Positions 16,854 to 25,179 of a DNA stretch of 25,254 nucleotides are shown piece after piece. The DNA is taken from the NCBI GenBank assembly GCA_934130025.1, contig CAKOXG010000019.1:1-25254 (forward strand). The letters run 5' to 3'. Position numbers and translations under genes: made by a program. The stretch comes from an uncultured Clostridia bacterium. GTDB lineage: Bacteria > Bacillota > Clostridia > TANB77 > CAG-508. How positions within the stretch are numbered: the first letter of the stretch is position 1; each line of letters opens with the position of its first letter. The notes under the pieces are model-generated. The model searched no databases and had not been told where the DNA came from. It saw only the letters and a list, made by a program, of their open reading frames with translations.

Positions 16854-16871
16854 ACAATAGGAGGAAAATAT

Positions 16872-17762
16872 ATGGGAGCAATTGCAAATTTATTTGGATA
16901 TTTGTTAAACTTTCTATATAATGTGTTTAACAATTATGGAATTGCAATTATTGTTTTTTCTGTAATATTAAGAATAATTTTAATTCCTGTAACTATTTCT
17001 CAACAAAAATCAATGAGAAAAAATGAAAAAATGCAGGAAAAGATGAAGGAAATACAAAGAAAATATAAAAATAATCCTGAAAAATTAAATCAAGAAACAA
17101 TTGATTTATATAAAAGAGAAAAAATGAATCCTTTTAGTGGATGTTTAAGTTCTATATTGCAGATTGTTATAATTATTTCGGTATTTTTATTAGTTAGAGA
17201 ACCATTAACCTACATGAAAAAAGTACCAAAAGATGTAATTGATGGGTATGTGACAGAAATAAAAGAAGCTGGACAAAGTACATCTAATTATCAGGAAATT
17301 GATGTTATAAAGCATAAAGGAAATGAAGATGAAAGGGTTAATATTAATCTTGATTTTTGTGGATTGGACTTAAGTTTAGTCCCTAATGCGAATTTAAAGG
17401 ATTATAAGGTATATATTATTCCTGTTTTATATGTTTTAACTTCGTTTTTATCGATTAAAATTACAACAAGAAAATCGAAGAAAAATAAAACTTTAGCTAT
17501 AGCAGAGAAATCAGACGATTCAGTAAATGAAGAAAATAATAAGAAAGATGCAGCACAAGAGGCTGAAGAATCAATGGAAATGATGACTAATAGTATGAAT
17601 TATATGTTTCCGATAATGGCAATAACAATATCTTTTGTAACGCCATTAGGCCTTGCTTTATATTGGCTTGTAAGCAATGTTTTGATTATTATTGAAAGAT
17701 TGATTATTGACAGGATTTCTGAAAAGATTGATAAAAAGGAGGAAGAAAAAAACAATGCCTAA
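16872..17762 (+). CDS. yidC: Membrane protein insertase YidC/Oxa1
   Basis: 296 residues. Integral membrane insertase that works with or beside SecYEG. Membrane segments are near residues 20-42, 90-108, 180-197 and 243-265. The conserved arginine of the hydrophilic groove is Arg34 (SVILRIILIP). The Lys/Met-rich loop SMRKNEKMQEKMKEIQRKY is the usual cytoplasmic hairpin. The loop at 110-175 is extracellular. There is no lipobox cysteine, so unlike Bacillus SpoIIIJ it is not a lipoprotein. The tail is charged. ATG start with TAGGAGG. The end overlaps jag by 8 bases. Confidence 0.95.
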   Translation: MGAIANLFGYLLNFLYNVFNNYGIAIIVFSVILRIILIPVTISQQKSMRKNEKMQEKMKEIQRKYKNNPEKLNQETIDLYKREKMNPFSGCLSSILQIVIIISVFLLVREPLTYMKKVPKDVIDGYVTEIKEAGQSTSNYQEIDVIKHKGNEDERVNINLDFCGLDLSLVPNANLKDYKVYIIPVLYVLTSFLSIKITTRKSKKNKTLAIAEKSDDSVNEENNKKDAAQEAEESMEMMTNSMNYMFPIMAITISFVTPLGLALYWLVSNVLIIIERLIIDRISEKIDKKEEEKNNA

Positions 17763-18459
17763 ATCAGTTATAACAGAGGGTAGAACTTCTATAGAAGCCA
17801 TAGAAAAGGGTTTAAAAGAATTAAAGGCTTCAAGAAATCAAGTTGATGTGAAAATTTTAGAAGAAAAAAAGAAAAGTTTTTTTAGCATATTAGATCCACA
17901 TATTGTGAAAGTGGAGTTAACATTAAAAGAAGAAAAAGTTGACACTCCTTTTGAGAAAAAGAAAAAAGAGGATGTAAAACAAGAAAAAAGATTGGCGTCT
18001 CAGGAAGAAATTAATGTTGCAAGAGAGAAAATAGAAAGCTTTTTAAGTAGCTTTTTAGCGAAAATTTCTAATGAAATTATTTATGAGATCAGTGAAGAAA
18101 GGGATGCAATTGATGTTTGCATTAAGGGAGATGCAGCAACAAAGCTTATTGGATATAGAGGAGAAGCTCTTAATTCACTTCAAGTAATTTTATCTACTAT
18201 TGCTAACAAAGATAGAGAACAGGGAATAAAGGTTATATTAGATATTGGAAATTATAAAGAAACAAGAAAGGCAACATTAGAAGAATTAGCAAATAAACTT
18301 GAAAAAACAGTAATAAAGACTGGAAAATCAGTTACGTTAGAGCCTATGACACCATATGAGAGAAAAATAATTCATACTCAATTACAAGATAGTGAATATG
18401 TAAAAACATACAGTATTGGAGAAAATGATAGAAGAAGAGTTGTAATATCAAAAAAATAA
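17755..18459 (+). CDS. jag: RNA-binding protein Jag (KhpB)
   Basis: 234 residues from ATG at 17755, preceded by AAGGAGGAAG; an in-frame ATT or similar further up lies inside yidC and is not used. Jag_N domain (about 1-55), a Lys/Glu-rich linker (60-90), a KH domain with the GYRG loop (133-136), and an R3H domain with Arg203-x3-His207 (YERKIIH). In Gram-positive bacteria Jag/KhpB with KhpA binds many small RNAs and influences cell elongation. Co-translated with yidC. A terminator follows. Confidence 0.95.
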   Translation: MPKSVITEGRTSIEAIEKGLKELKASRNQVDVKILEEKKKSFFSILDPHIVKVELTLKEEKVDTPFEKKKKEDVKQEKRLASQEEINVAREKIESFLSSFLAKISNEIIYEISEERDAIDVCIKGDAATKLIGYRGEALNSLQVILSTIANKDREQGIKVILDIGNYKETRKATLEELANKLEKTVIKTGKSVTLEPMTPYERKIIHTQLQDSEYVKTYSIGENDRRRVVISKK

Positions 18460-18477
18460 TTAAATAAAAATCGGAAG

Positions 18478-18529
18478 TCAAAGTTCGGATTTTAGTGTGT
18501 TACTAATTTGTCGCAACTTTGATTTTTTT
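18478..18529 (+). terminator. Terminator just before the mnmE ribosome-binding site
   Basis: TCAAAGTT (18478-18485) pairs with AACTTTGA (18515-18522), an inner hairpin TTAGT/ACTAA (18491-18505) stacks within, and seven T follow. It closes the rpmH-jag unit. Only five bases separate it from the mnmE ribosome-binding site and no promoter fits between, so mnmE depends on read-through; an attenuation role is possible. Confidence 0.8.
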
Positions 18530-18547
18530 GTGAAAGGAGAGGTATAT

Positions 18548-19916
18548 ATGAGTACAATTGCAGCAATATCAACTGCTCAAGGAAATGCTGGAATAGGCAT
18601 AATAAGAATGAGTGGAGAGAAATGCTTTGAAATATTAGAAAAAATATTTGTACCTAAAAATAATAAAAGTATAGAGCGGATATTCTATGAAGTATGGAAA
18701 TATAATAAATAGCCAAAATGGAGAAGTTATTGATGAAGTATTAGTGTCATATTTCATAAAACCTAAAAGCTATACTACTGAAAATATGTGTGAGATAAAT
18801 TCACATGGAGGAATTGTTATTGAGAACAGAATACTTGAAGAATGTTTAAGAAATGGAGCTGTTCTTGCTGAACCAGGAGAATTTACTAAAAGAGCTTTTT
18901 TAAATGGTAGGATTGACTTGACACAGGCAGAGGCAGTAATAGATATTATAAATGCAAAAACCGAGAGAGAAGCTAAAGTTGCAGAAAAACATCTAAAAGG
19001 AAGTTTTTCGAAAAAAATAAAGGAAATTGAAGAAAAAATATTGGATTTAATGGCTGATATTGAGGCTTCAATAGATTACCCAGAATATGATATTGAAGAA
19101 ACCACAAACAAAAAAATAGAAAATACTTTGAATAATGTAAAAATGAGTTTGAAAAATTTAGAAGAAAATTTTAAAAATGGTAAAATTTTAAAAGAAGGAA
19201 TAAAAACAGCTATTATCGGAAAGCCAAATGTTGGCAAATCTTCTCTGCTAAATGTAATTTTAGGCGAACATAGGGCAATTGTTAGTGATATAGAAGGAAC
19301 TACCAGGGATACTATTGAAGAATACATAAATGTAAATGGAATTTCTTTAAAGATTATTGATACGGCAGGAATAAGAAAAACAAGCGATGAGATTGAAAAA
19401 ATAGGCGTTAAAAGAAGCTTGGATATAACTAATGATGCTGATCTAGTTATTGCCGTATTTGACGATTCTCGTGAGCTTGACGACGAAGATAGAAAGGTGC
19501 TTGACCTAATAAAAAACAAAAATGCAATTATTGTTATAAATAAAACAGATTTACAGAAAAATTTAATAATAAATAATGAAGAAATAAAAGAAAATGGAAA
19601 AGATATTGTTTTTATTTCAACAATAGAGGAAAAAGGTATAAAAGAGCTGTATGATGCGATTGAAAAAATGTTTGAATTGAATATAATTGATTACGATAGC
19701 TCTGAAATAATCACAAATGCGAGACAAAAACAATATATAATGAGAGCTTTAGAGGCTGTAAATGAGGCTGAAAATGCGATTGAGAACAATATGCCAATAG
19801 ATATTACTGCTATTGCACTAAAACAAATATTGGAAGAATTAAACCAAATTACAGGTGAAAGCGCATCCGAAGATATAATTAACGAAATATTTAAAAAATT
19901 TTGTTTGGGAAAATAA
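18548..19916 (+). pseudogene. mnmE: tRNA modification GTPase MnmE, frameshifted
   Basis: MnmE with MnmG installs the cmnm5 group on wobble U34 of several tRNAs. The 5' piece (ATG at 18548, AGGAG upstream) reads MSTIAAIS.. to about codon 45 and stops at 18710-18712. The rest continues in another frame (about 18684-19916): KYGNI and the formyl-folate-binding domain, a helical domain, the G domain with GKPNVGKSS, DTAG and NKTD, and the terminal catalytic CLGK. Total length is 1369 bases, one more than a multiple of three, and would give about 455 residues if repaired, the normal size. The break is near 18680-18690; at the joint a few expected residues (an xxT before KYG) are also missing, so a deletion of 3n+2 bases fits as well as a one-base insertion. 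No slippery heptamer is seen. The intact partner mnmG suggests a recent event or a sequencing error. Confidence 0.85.
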
Positions 19917-19927
19917 AAAAAGTAACT

Positions 19928-19946
19928 TTCGACAAAAATCGACAAA
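19928..19946 (+). promoter_or_regulatory. Tandem Spo0A-box-like sites
   Basis: TTCGACAA (19928-19935) is an exact complement of the TTGTCGAA box, and ATCGACAAA (19938-19946) is a one-mismatch copy 10 bp later, on the same face of the helix. Spo0A is the sporulation master regulator; whether this organism sporulates is unknown. Confidence 0.35.
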
Positions 19947-19998
19947 GTTGATTGAAATAAAAAATGTTGACTAGGAGACAATACAAACGTAAACTTTT

Positions 19999-20090
19999 TG
20001 TTTTCACAAAAACGGCTATTTTGTGAAAACATTGACTAAAAAGCTTGTAAGTAAGCTAGTTATAGCAAATTGAAAACAGTGAAAACATTG
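19999..20090. repeat. GTGAAAAC motif cluster upstream of mnmG
   Basis: An inverted repeat with 13-bp perfect arms (19999-20011 and 20019-20031, 7-bp spacer; core TTTTCAC..GTGAAAA) is followed by a 12-bp direct repeat, GTGAAAACATTG, at 20023-20034 and 20079-20090, and a further TGAAAACA at 20071. There is no T run, so a terminator is unlikely. Looks like a multi-site operator, or sites for a DNA-binding protein. Confidence 0.5.
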
Positions 20091-20159
20091 TAAAAAAATG
20101 GATGGAATATATACAAATATCTTAAGTAATTATAAAAATAGAAGGGATTGTGATATAAA

Positions 20160-22037
20160 ATGAATTATGAAGCAGGAGAATATGATATAGCGGTAATTGG
20201 TGCAGGACATGCTGGCTGTGAAGCTGCTCTTGCAGCAGCGAGAATGGGAATGAAAACGCTGCTATTTTCAATAAGTTTGGAAGCCGTGGCTAATATGCCA
20301 TGTAATCCACATATTGGAGGTAGTTCCAAAGGTCATCTTGTAAGGGAGATTGATTGCTTAGGTGGTGAAATGGGGAAAAATATTGATAAGACGTATGTTC
20401 AAATGAGAATGTTAAATACATCGAAAGGACCTGCGGTATATTCGCTAAGAGCACAAGCTGATAGAAAAAGGTATCAGATGGAAATGAAACATACTTTGGA
20501 AAAACAAAAAAACTTGTATCTAAAACAAGCTGAAATTGTAGATATAGGAGTAGAAAATAATAAGATTGTAAGCGTTACCACCAACATTGGAGCCATTTAT
20601 AGAGTTAAGGAAGTGATTCTATGTACAGGTACATATCTAAAAGGAAAAATATTTATTGGAGAAACCTCGTATGAAGGTGGACCTGATGGAGTTTTCCCTG
20701 CAAAAAAACTTTCTGATGTTTTGAGTAAGTTAAATATAAAATTGGTTAGATTTAAAACTGGTACACCAGCAAGAGTAAATAAAAATTCAATAGATTTTTC
20801 AAAGATGGAAATACAAAATGGGGATAGGGAAATTGAAGCTTTTTCGTTTGATGACGAATTAAGCAAAAATGATGAGCAAATGCCTTGTTATTTAACATAC
20901 ACTAATGCCAAAACCCATGATATTATAAGAAAAAATCTTGATAGATCACCTTTATATGCAGGGGCTATAAAAGGAACTGGCCCAAGGTATTGTCCATCAA
21001 TAGAAGACAAAGTAGTACGATTTGCAGATAAAGAAAGACATCAGGTTTTCATAGAACCCCTTGGTAGAGATACAGATGAAATGTATGTGCAAGGTATGAG
21101 TTCTTCATTACCAGAAGACGTTCAAATAGCGATGTATAGAACTTTACCAGGTCTTGAAAATGTGGAATTTACAAGACCTGCATATGCGATTGAATATGAT
21201 TGTATAGATCCATCAACTTTAAAAAGATCTCTTGAATATAAAGGGATTGATGGGATGTTTTTTGCGGGGCAAATTAATGGAACATCAGGATATGAGGAAG
21301 CTGCATCTCAGGGGATAATTGCAGGTATTAATGCAGCAAGAAAGATACAGGGGAAAGAACCTGTAATATTGAGTAGATCAGATGCCTATATTGGAGTTTT
21401 AATAGATGATATTGTTACTAAAGGTACAAATGAGCCATACAGAATGATGACTTCAAGAGCTGAATACAGACTTTTATTAAGACAAGATAACGCAGATTTA
21501 AGATTACTGAAAATTGGATACGAGAATGGGTTAATATCTGAAGAAAGATATGAAAAATTTTTATTAAAGAAAAAACATATATTTGATGAGATTGAAAGAT
21601 TGAAAAATACAACTGTAAAGCCAACTGCATTGGTTAATGATGTTTTGGAAAAATATAAGTCTTCTAGGATAAATGCAGGAATTAAAATGGCTGATTTATT
21701 AAAAAGAACAGAAATAAAATATGAATATCTTAAAGAGATAGATCCAAGCATTCCAGAGTTATCTAAGCAGGAGGCTGAAGAAGTAGAAATACAAATAAAA
21801 TATGAAGGATATATAAAGCTTGAGGAAGCACAAGTTGAAAAATTTAGAAAATTAGAAGACAAGAAATTGTCAAAAGACATTAATTATGAAGAAATTAAAG
21901 GATTAAGGATAGAAGCAAGGCAAAAATTAAATAAAATTAAACCTGATTCTGTGGGACAAGCTTCAAGAATATCAGGTGTTTCACCAGCTGATATATCTGT
22001 ATTATTAATATATTTAGAACAATTAAAAAGAAGATAA
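20160..22037 (+). CDS. mnmG: tRNA uridine-5-carboxymethylaminomethyl(34) synthesis enzyme MnmG
   Basis: 625 residues, full length. FAD-dependent partner of MnmE that modifies wobble uridine 34. The FAD-binding motif is IGAGHAGCEA (13-22). The conserved block CNPHIGGSSKGHLVREID and NTSKGPAV..RAQADR follow; then the second motif CTGTYLKG, FKTGTPARV, and the C-terminal helical tRNA/MnmE-binding domain ending GVSPADISVLLIYLEQ. ATG start with GAAGGG upstream. A 243-bp gap with possible regulatory sites separates it from mnmE, so mnmG may be transcribed on its own. It leads directly into rsmG (12-bp gap). Confidence 0.98.
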   Translation: MNYEAGEYDIAVIGAGHAGCEAALAAARMGMKTLLFSISLEAVANMPCNPHIGGSSKGHLVREIDCLGGEMGKNIDKTYVQMRMLNTSKGPAVYSLRAQADRKRYQMEMKHTLEKQKNLYLKQAEIVDIGVENNKIVSVTTNIGAIYRVKEVILCTGTYLKGKIFIGETSYEGGPDGVFPAKKLSDVLSKLNIKLVRFKTGTPARVNKNSIDFSKMEIQNGDREIEAFSFDDELSKNDEQMPCYLTYTNAKTHDIIRKNLDRSPLYAGAIKGTGPRYCPSIEDKVVRFADKERHQVFIEPLGRDTDEMYVQGMSSSLPEDVQIAMYRTLPGLENVEFTRPAYAIEYDCIDPSTLKRSLEYKGIDGMFFAGQINGTSGYEEAASQGIIAGINAARKIQGKEPVILSRSDAYIGVLIDDIVTKGTNEPYRMMTSRAEYRLLLRQDNADLRLLKIGYENGLISEERYEKFLLKKKHIFDEIERLKNTTVKPTALVNDVLEKYKSSRINAGIKMADLLKRTEIKYEYLKEIDPSIPELSKQEAEEVEIQIKYEGYIKLEEAQVEKFRKLEDKKLSKDINYEEIKGLRIEARQKLNKIKPDSVGQASRISGVSPADISVLLIYLEQLKRR

Positions 22038-22049
22038 TGAGAGGTTTTT

Positions 22050-22772
22050 ATGAATTTTAAAGAATTTGATAAATATTTATTAGAAAATTTAAAAAAAGAA
22101 GATATAAAAGTAGAAGAAAATGTTAGTGGAGAGTTTTGGAAATATATGAATACTCTTTTAGAATGGAATAAAAATGTAAATTTGACAGCTATAACAGATG
22201 TCAGAGAGATTATTGAAAAACATTTTATTGATTCATTAACAGTTTTGAAATACATAAAATCTGGGGATAAAGTTATTGACGTGGGTACTGGTGCGGGTTT
22301 CCCGGGAATCCCATTGGCAATTTGCAAAAAAGATTCATCATTTACATTACTGGATTCTCTAAATAAAAGAATTAACTTCTTAGATGTCGTAAAAGAAGAG
22401 ATTAATTTGAACAATGTGGAAAATTTACATGGAAGGGCAGAGGATTATGGAAAAAATATAAAATATAGGGAAATGTATGACGTGGCAGTTTCAAGGGCAG
22501 TAGCACCATTAAATATATTATTAGAATTGCTAATTCCATTTGTAAAAATCGGTGGTATGTGTGTGTGCATGAAAGGGCCTAATGTATCTGAAGAAATGAA
22601 AGACATAGAAAATATATGTGGACTTTTGGGAGCTAAATATATAGAAACAAAAAATATTAAGTTAATAGATGGAAAATTAGATAGAAATATAGTAATAATA
22701 AAAAAAGTTGCTAATACGGAAGCTAAATATCCGAGAAAAGCTGGAATTCCAGCAAAACAACCATTAAAATAA
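22050..22772 (+). CDS. rsmG: 16S rRNA m7G527 methyltransferase RsmG
   Basis: 240 residues, normal length. It transfers a methyl group from S-adenosylmethionine to N7 of G527 in 16S rRNA; loss in other bacteria gives low-level streptomycin resistance. NLTAI (44-48) and the SAM-binding motif VIDVGTGAGFPG (75-86) are intact, as is VSRAVAPL and the terminal KYPRKAG. ATG start with GAGAGGT. Cotranscribed with mnmG; a terminator follows. Confidence 0.97.
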   Translation: MNFKEFDKYLLENLKKEDIKVEENVSGEFWKYMNTLLEWNKNVNLTAITDVREIIEKHFIDSLTVLKYIKSGDKVIDVGTGAGFPGIPLAICKKDSSFTLLDSLNKRINFLDVVKEEINLNNVENLHGRAEDYGKNIKYREMYDVAVSRAVAPLNILLELLIPFVKIGGMCVCMKGPNVSEEMKDIENICGLLGAKYIETKNIKLIDGKLDRNIVIIKKVANTEAKYPRKAGIPAKQPLK

Positions 22773-22784
22773 ATTTTTGTGATT

Positions 22785-22823
22785 TACCTAATATTCAAAA
22801 ATTGTAGAATATTAGGTATTTTT
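22785..22823 (+). terminator. Terminator of the mnmG-rsmG unit
   Basis: Perfect 12-bp stem (TACCTAATATTC at 22785-22796, complement at 22807-22818) with a 10-base loop and a following T run. Confidence 0.92.
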
Positions 22824-22824
22824 A

Positions 22825-22853
22825 TTGACATATTGAGTCAATTCGTATATTAT
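22825..22853 (+). promoter_or_regulatory. parA-parB promoter
   Basis: TTGACA (22825-22830), 17-bp spacer, TATTAT (22848-22853), directly after the rsmG terminator and about 70 bp before parA. The spacer contains the small palindrome TTGAGTCAA (22833-22841), a possible binding site. Confidence 0.85.
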
Positions 22854-22922
22854 TATTGTGTATTTTGTAACATTATAAAAATAGCAAAAAACCTAAAAGA
22901 TAAAAGATGTGGAGGGATAAAA

Positions 22923-23714
22923 TTGGGAAAAATTGTTTCAATAGCTAATCAGAAGGGTGGAGTTGGAAAAACTACAACTTCAATTAATTTAAGTACTGTT
23001 CTAGCTAAAAAAGGTAAAAAAGTATTATTAATAGATGCTGATCCTCAAGGAAATGCAACAAGTGGATTAGGGATAAACAAAGAACAAAAGTTCTCTGTTT
23101 ATGACGTGCTAATAGATGATATAGAAGTGGAAAATACACTTCAATCAACACAAATAAAGAAACTAGATTTATGCCCATCAAATATTAATTTGGCAGGTGC
23201 AGAAGTGCAACTTGTTTCGATGGAAGAAAGAGAGTATAAATTAAAGAAAAAGTTGGACAAAATAAAAGATGATTATGATTTTATTTTAATTGATTGCCCA
23301 CCATCGCTTGGATTGGTTACATTAAATGCGTTTACTGCATCTGATAGTGTATTAATACCTGTGCAGTGTGAGTATTATGCACTTGAAGGATTGGGACAAT
23401 TATTAAATACCATTGAGCTTGTAAGAAAACATATGAATAAGGATTTGCACGTGGAAGGTGCCTTGCTTACAATGTATGATGCACGTACTAATTTGTCAAA
23501 CCAAGTTGTAAAGGAAGTAAAGAGATATTTTGAAGATAAAGTTTATAAGAATGTAATTCCAAGAAATGTAAAATTGAGTGAAGCTCCAAGCTATGGGATG
23601 CCAATAACTATATATGATCCAAGATCTAAAGGAGCTAAAAGTTACGAAAAGTTTGCAAAAGAATTCTTGAAAATAAATGAAGAAGAACAAAAAAGTGCTA
23701 GGCATATGAAATAA
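22923..23714 (+). CDS. parA: Chromosome partitioning ATPase ParA (Soj)
   Basis: 263 residues from TTG at 22923, preceded by GGAGG at 7 bases; an earlier in-frame start is rejected because it lies before or in the promoter. Walker-type ATPase that binds DNA non-specifically and drives separation of ParB-bound origins; in Bacillus Soj also controls DnaA. The deviant Walker A is KGGVGKTT (11-18), followed by LLIDADPQGNATSGLG and DCPPSLG. Operon with parB (23-bp gap) and the DUF4446 gene. Confidence 0.96.
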   Translation: MGKIVSIANQKGGVGKTTTSINLSTVLAKKGKKVLLIDADPQGNATSGLGINKEQKFSVYDVLIDDIEVENTLQSTQIKKLDLCPSNINLAGAEVQLVSMEEREYKLKKKLDKIKDDYDFILIDCPPSLGLVTLNAFTASDSVLIPVQCEYYALEGLGQLLNTIELVRKHMNKDLHVEGALLTMYDARTNLSNQVVKEVKRYFEDKVYKNVIPRNVKLSEAPSYGMPITIYDPRSKGAKSYEKFAKEFLKINEEEQKSARHMK

Positions 23715-23737
23715 ATTTATAGAAGGAGAGAGGTAAA

Positions 23738-24592
23738 ATGGCTAAGATGACTGGTTTAGGTAAAGGATTGGATGCTTTGTTTAGTGATTCTAAAATTGAT
23801 AAATTAGAAGAAGATGGGGAGAGAGTTGAATTGATAAAAATTACCCAGATAGAGCCAAACAGAGATCAACCAAGGAAAAAATTTGATGAAGAAAAGTTGG
23901 ATGAGTTGGCAAGTTCAATAAAGCAATATGGTGTAATTCAACCTATTATTGTTATGCCAAAAGATGATTATTATCAAATTGTTGCGGGGGAAAGAAGATG
24001 GAGAGCTTCTAAAAAAGCAGGATTAACAGAGATGCCTTGCCTTGTAAGAACAAAGACTGAACAAGAAAATAGAGAAATTGCATTAATAGAGAATATACAA
24101 AGAGAAAATTTGAATCCTATAGAAAAGGCAAGAGGATTGAGAAAGCTATTAGATGATTATGGATTAACTCAACAAGAACTTGCTGATAAACTTGGAATGA
24201 GTAGAAGTGGACTTACAAATAATGTGAGAATATTAAATCTAGATCCTAGGGTTATTGATTTGGTGTTAGAGTATAATTTCAGCGAAAGACAATGTAGAGA
24301 GTTAATGAAAGTTCAAGATCCGGATAAACAGTTTAAATTAGCAAATGAAATTATAAAATTTGGAGATAAAAGTGATGAATTAGCAAGGAAAATTGAGAAT
24401 GAAAGACAAATTACACAAAAGGATCTCGAAAAAGCTGCTAGGTATAAAGCTGTATGTGAAGATATAGAAAATACTTTTCAAGGGTTCTTTGGTACGAAAG
24501 TAAAAGTTGAGGCTGGAAAGAGAAAAGGAAAGATTGTTATTGAATATAGTAATAATAATGAGTTAGAGAGGATTCTCGGCTTAATAAAATAA
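23738..24592 (+). CDS. parB: Chromosome partitioning protein ParB (Spo0J)
   Basis: 284 residues, typical of Spo0J. CTP-dependent DNA clamp that loads at parS and spreads. The N-terminal peptide GLGKGLDALF (6-15) is the ParA-stimulating end. The CTPase motifs are GERRWRA (84-90) and ENIQRENLNPIEKA (118-131). The helix-turn-helix is near 144-166 (LTQQELADKLGMSRSGLTNNVRILN split). The C-terminal dimer domain ends the protein. ATG start with AAGGAGAGAGG. I see no consensus parS site in the window. Confidence 0.97.
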   Translation: MAKMTGLGKGLDALFSDSKIDKLEEDGERVELIKITQIEPNRDQPRKKFDEEKLDELASSIKQYGVIQPIIVMPKDDYYQIVAGERRWRASKKAGLTEMPCLVRTKTEQENREIALIENIQRENLNPIEKARGLRKLLDDYGLTQQELADKLGMSRSGLTNNVRILNLDPRVIDLVLEYNFSERQCRELMKVQDPDKQFKLANEIIKFGDKSDELARKIENERQITQKDLEKAARYKAVCEDIENTFQGFFGTKVKVEAGKRKGKIVIEYSNNNELERILGLIK

Positions 24593-24619
24593 TATTCTGA
24601 TAGATGGAAGGAAATGAAT

Positions 24620-25105
24620 ATGAATTTTAGGTTAAATGTGTTTGAAATTATAATATTAATCATAAATGTTATGTTATTAATATTGTATATCTTAAATTCA
24701 ATAAAACTAACAAAGCTAAGGAAAAATTACTCTGAATTTATGACAAAGCTTGGGAAAGGTGAAAACATAAATGAAATGTTAAAAATTTATGTTGATGAAG
24801 TTGAAAACGTTAAAAAAGAGAATGCTGAAATTGAGGAGTATTGCCGTAAATTAGAGGAAAAATCTAAAGATAACCTAAAAAAAGTTGGAATAGTGAGATA
24901 CAATGCTTATAAAAATACTGTAAGCGAGTTAAGTTTTGCATTGGCATTACTAAATGAAAGGGATACAGGTTTTATTATTAATGGTATATATGGACAAGAT
25001 AACTCAAATGTTTATGCAAAACCAATAGTAAATGGAAATTCAAAATATGCGTTGTCTATAGAAGAGTCTGAAGCATTAAAAGAAGCCATGAATAAAAAAT
25101 TATAA
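24620..25105 (+). CDS. DUF4446 family membrane-anchored protein
   Basis: 161 residues from the second ATG at 24620, which has GGAAGG at 8 bases; the ATG at 24614 would be only 2 bases from it. One N-terminal membrane segment (about 7-28, VFEIIILIINVMLLILYIL), a Lys/Glu coiled coil (about 50-90), and a globular end with VGIVRYNAYKNTVSELSFALALL and DTGFIINGIYG, the hallmark of DUF4446. This family commonly follows parB in Firmicutes; its role is unknown. Likely co-transcribed with parAB. Confidence 0.9.
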   Translation: MNFRLNVFEIIILIINVMLLILYILNSIKLTKLRKNYSEFMTKLGKGENINEMLKIYVDEVENVKKENAEIEEYCRKLEEKSKDNLKKVGIVRYNAYKNTVSELSFALALLNERDTGFIINGIYGQDNSNVYAKPIVNGNSKYALSIEESEALKEAMNKKL

Positions 25106-25123
25106 AAATTAGGTGTTATTATA

Positions 25124-25151
25124 TTGACAATGTATATGCTTTTGTGATAAT
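25124..25151 (+). promoter_or_regulatory. tRNA-Ser promoter
   Basis: TTGACA (25124-25129), 16-bp spacer, GATAAT (25146-25151), about 28 bp before the tRNA. Confidence 0.8.
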
Positions 25152-25164
25152 ATATACATTGTCA
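25125..25164. repeat. Inverted repeat enclosing the tRNA-Ser promoter
   Basis: Perfect 13-bp arms (TGACAATGTATAT at 25125-25137 and complement at 25152-25164) around a 14-bp spacer. One arm covers the -35 box, the other the transcription start. No T run follows, so it is more like an operator or cruciform than a terminator. Confidence 0.7.
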
Positions 25165-25179
25165 TTGAGTGACACACGT

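Noticed and set aside
18665..18715. Programmed ribosomal frameshift in mnmE
   Set aside because: No slippery heptamer, no stimulating hairpin and no known precedent in this gene; several expected residues at the joint are missing.
22779..22922. 48-codon N-terminal extension of parA
   Set aside because: It starts before the terminator and promoter that serve parA; the TTG at 22923 has a proper ribosome-binding site and the conserved N-terminus.
23443..23458. parS-like CACGTG site inside parA
   Set aside because: The central CACGTG is present but only about 10 of 16 bases match the parS consensus, including that core.
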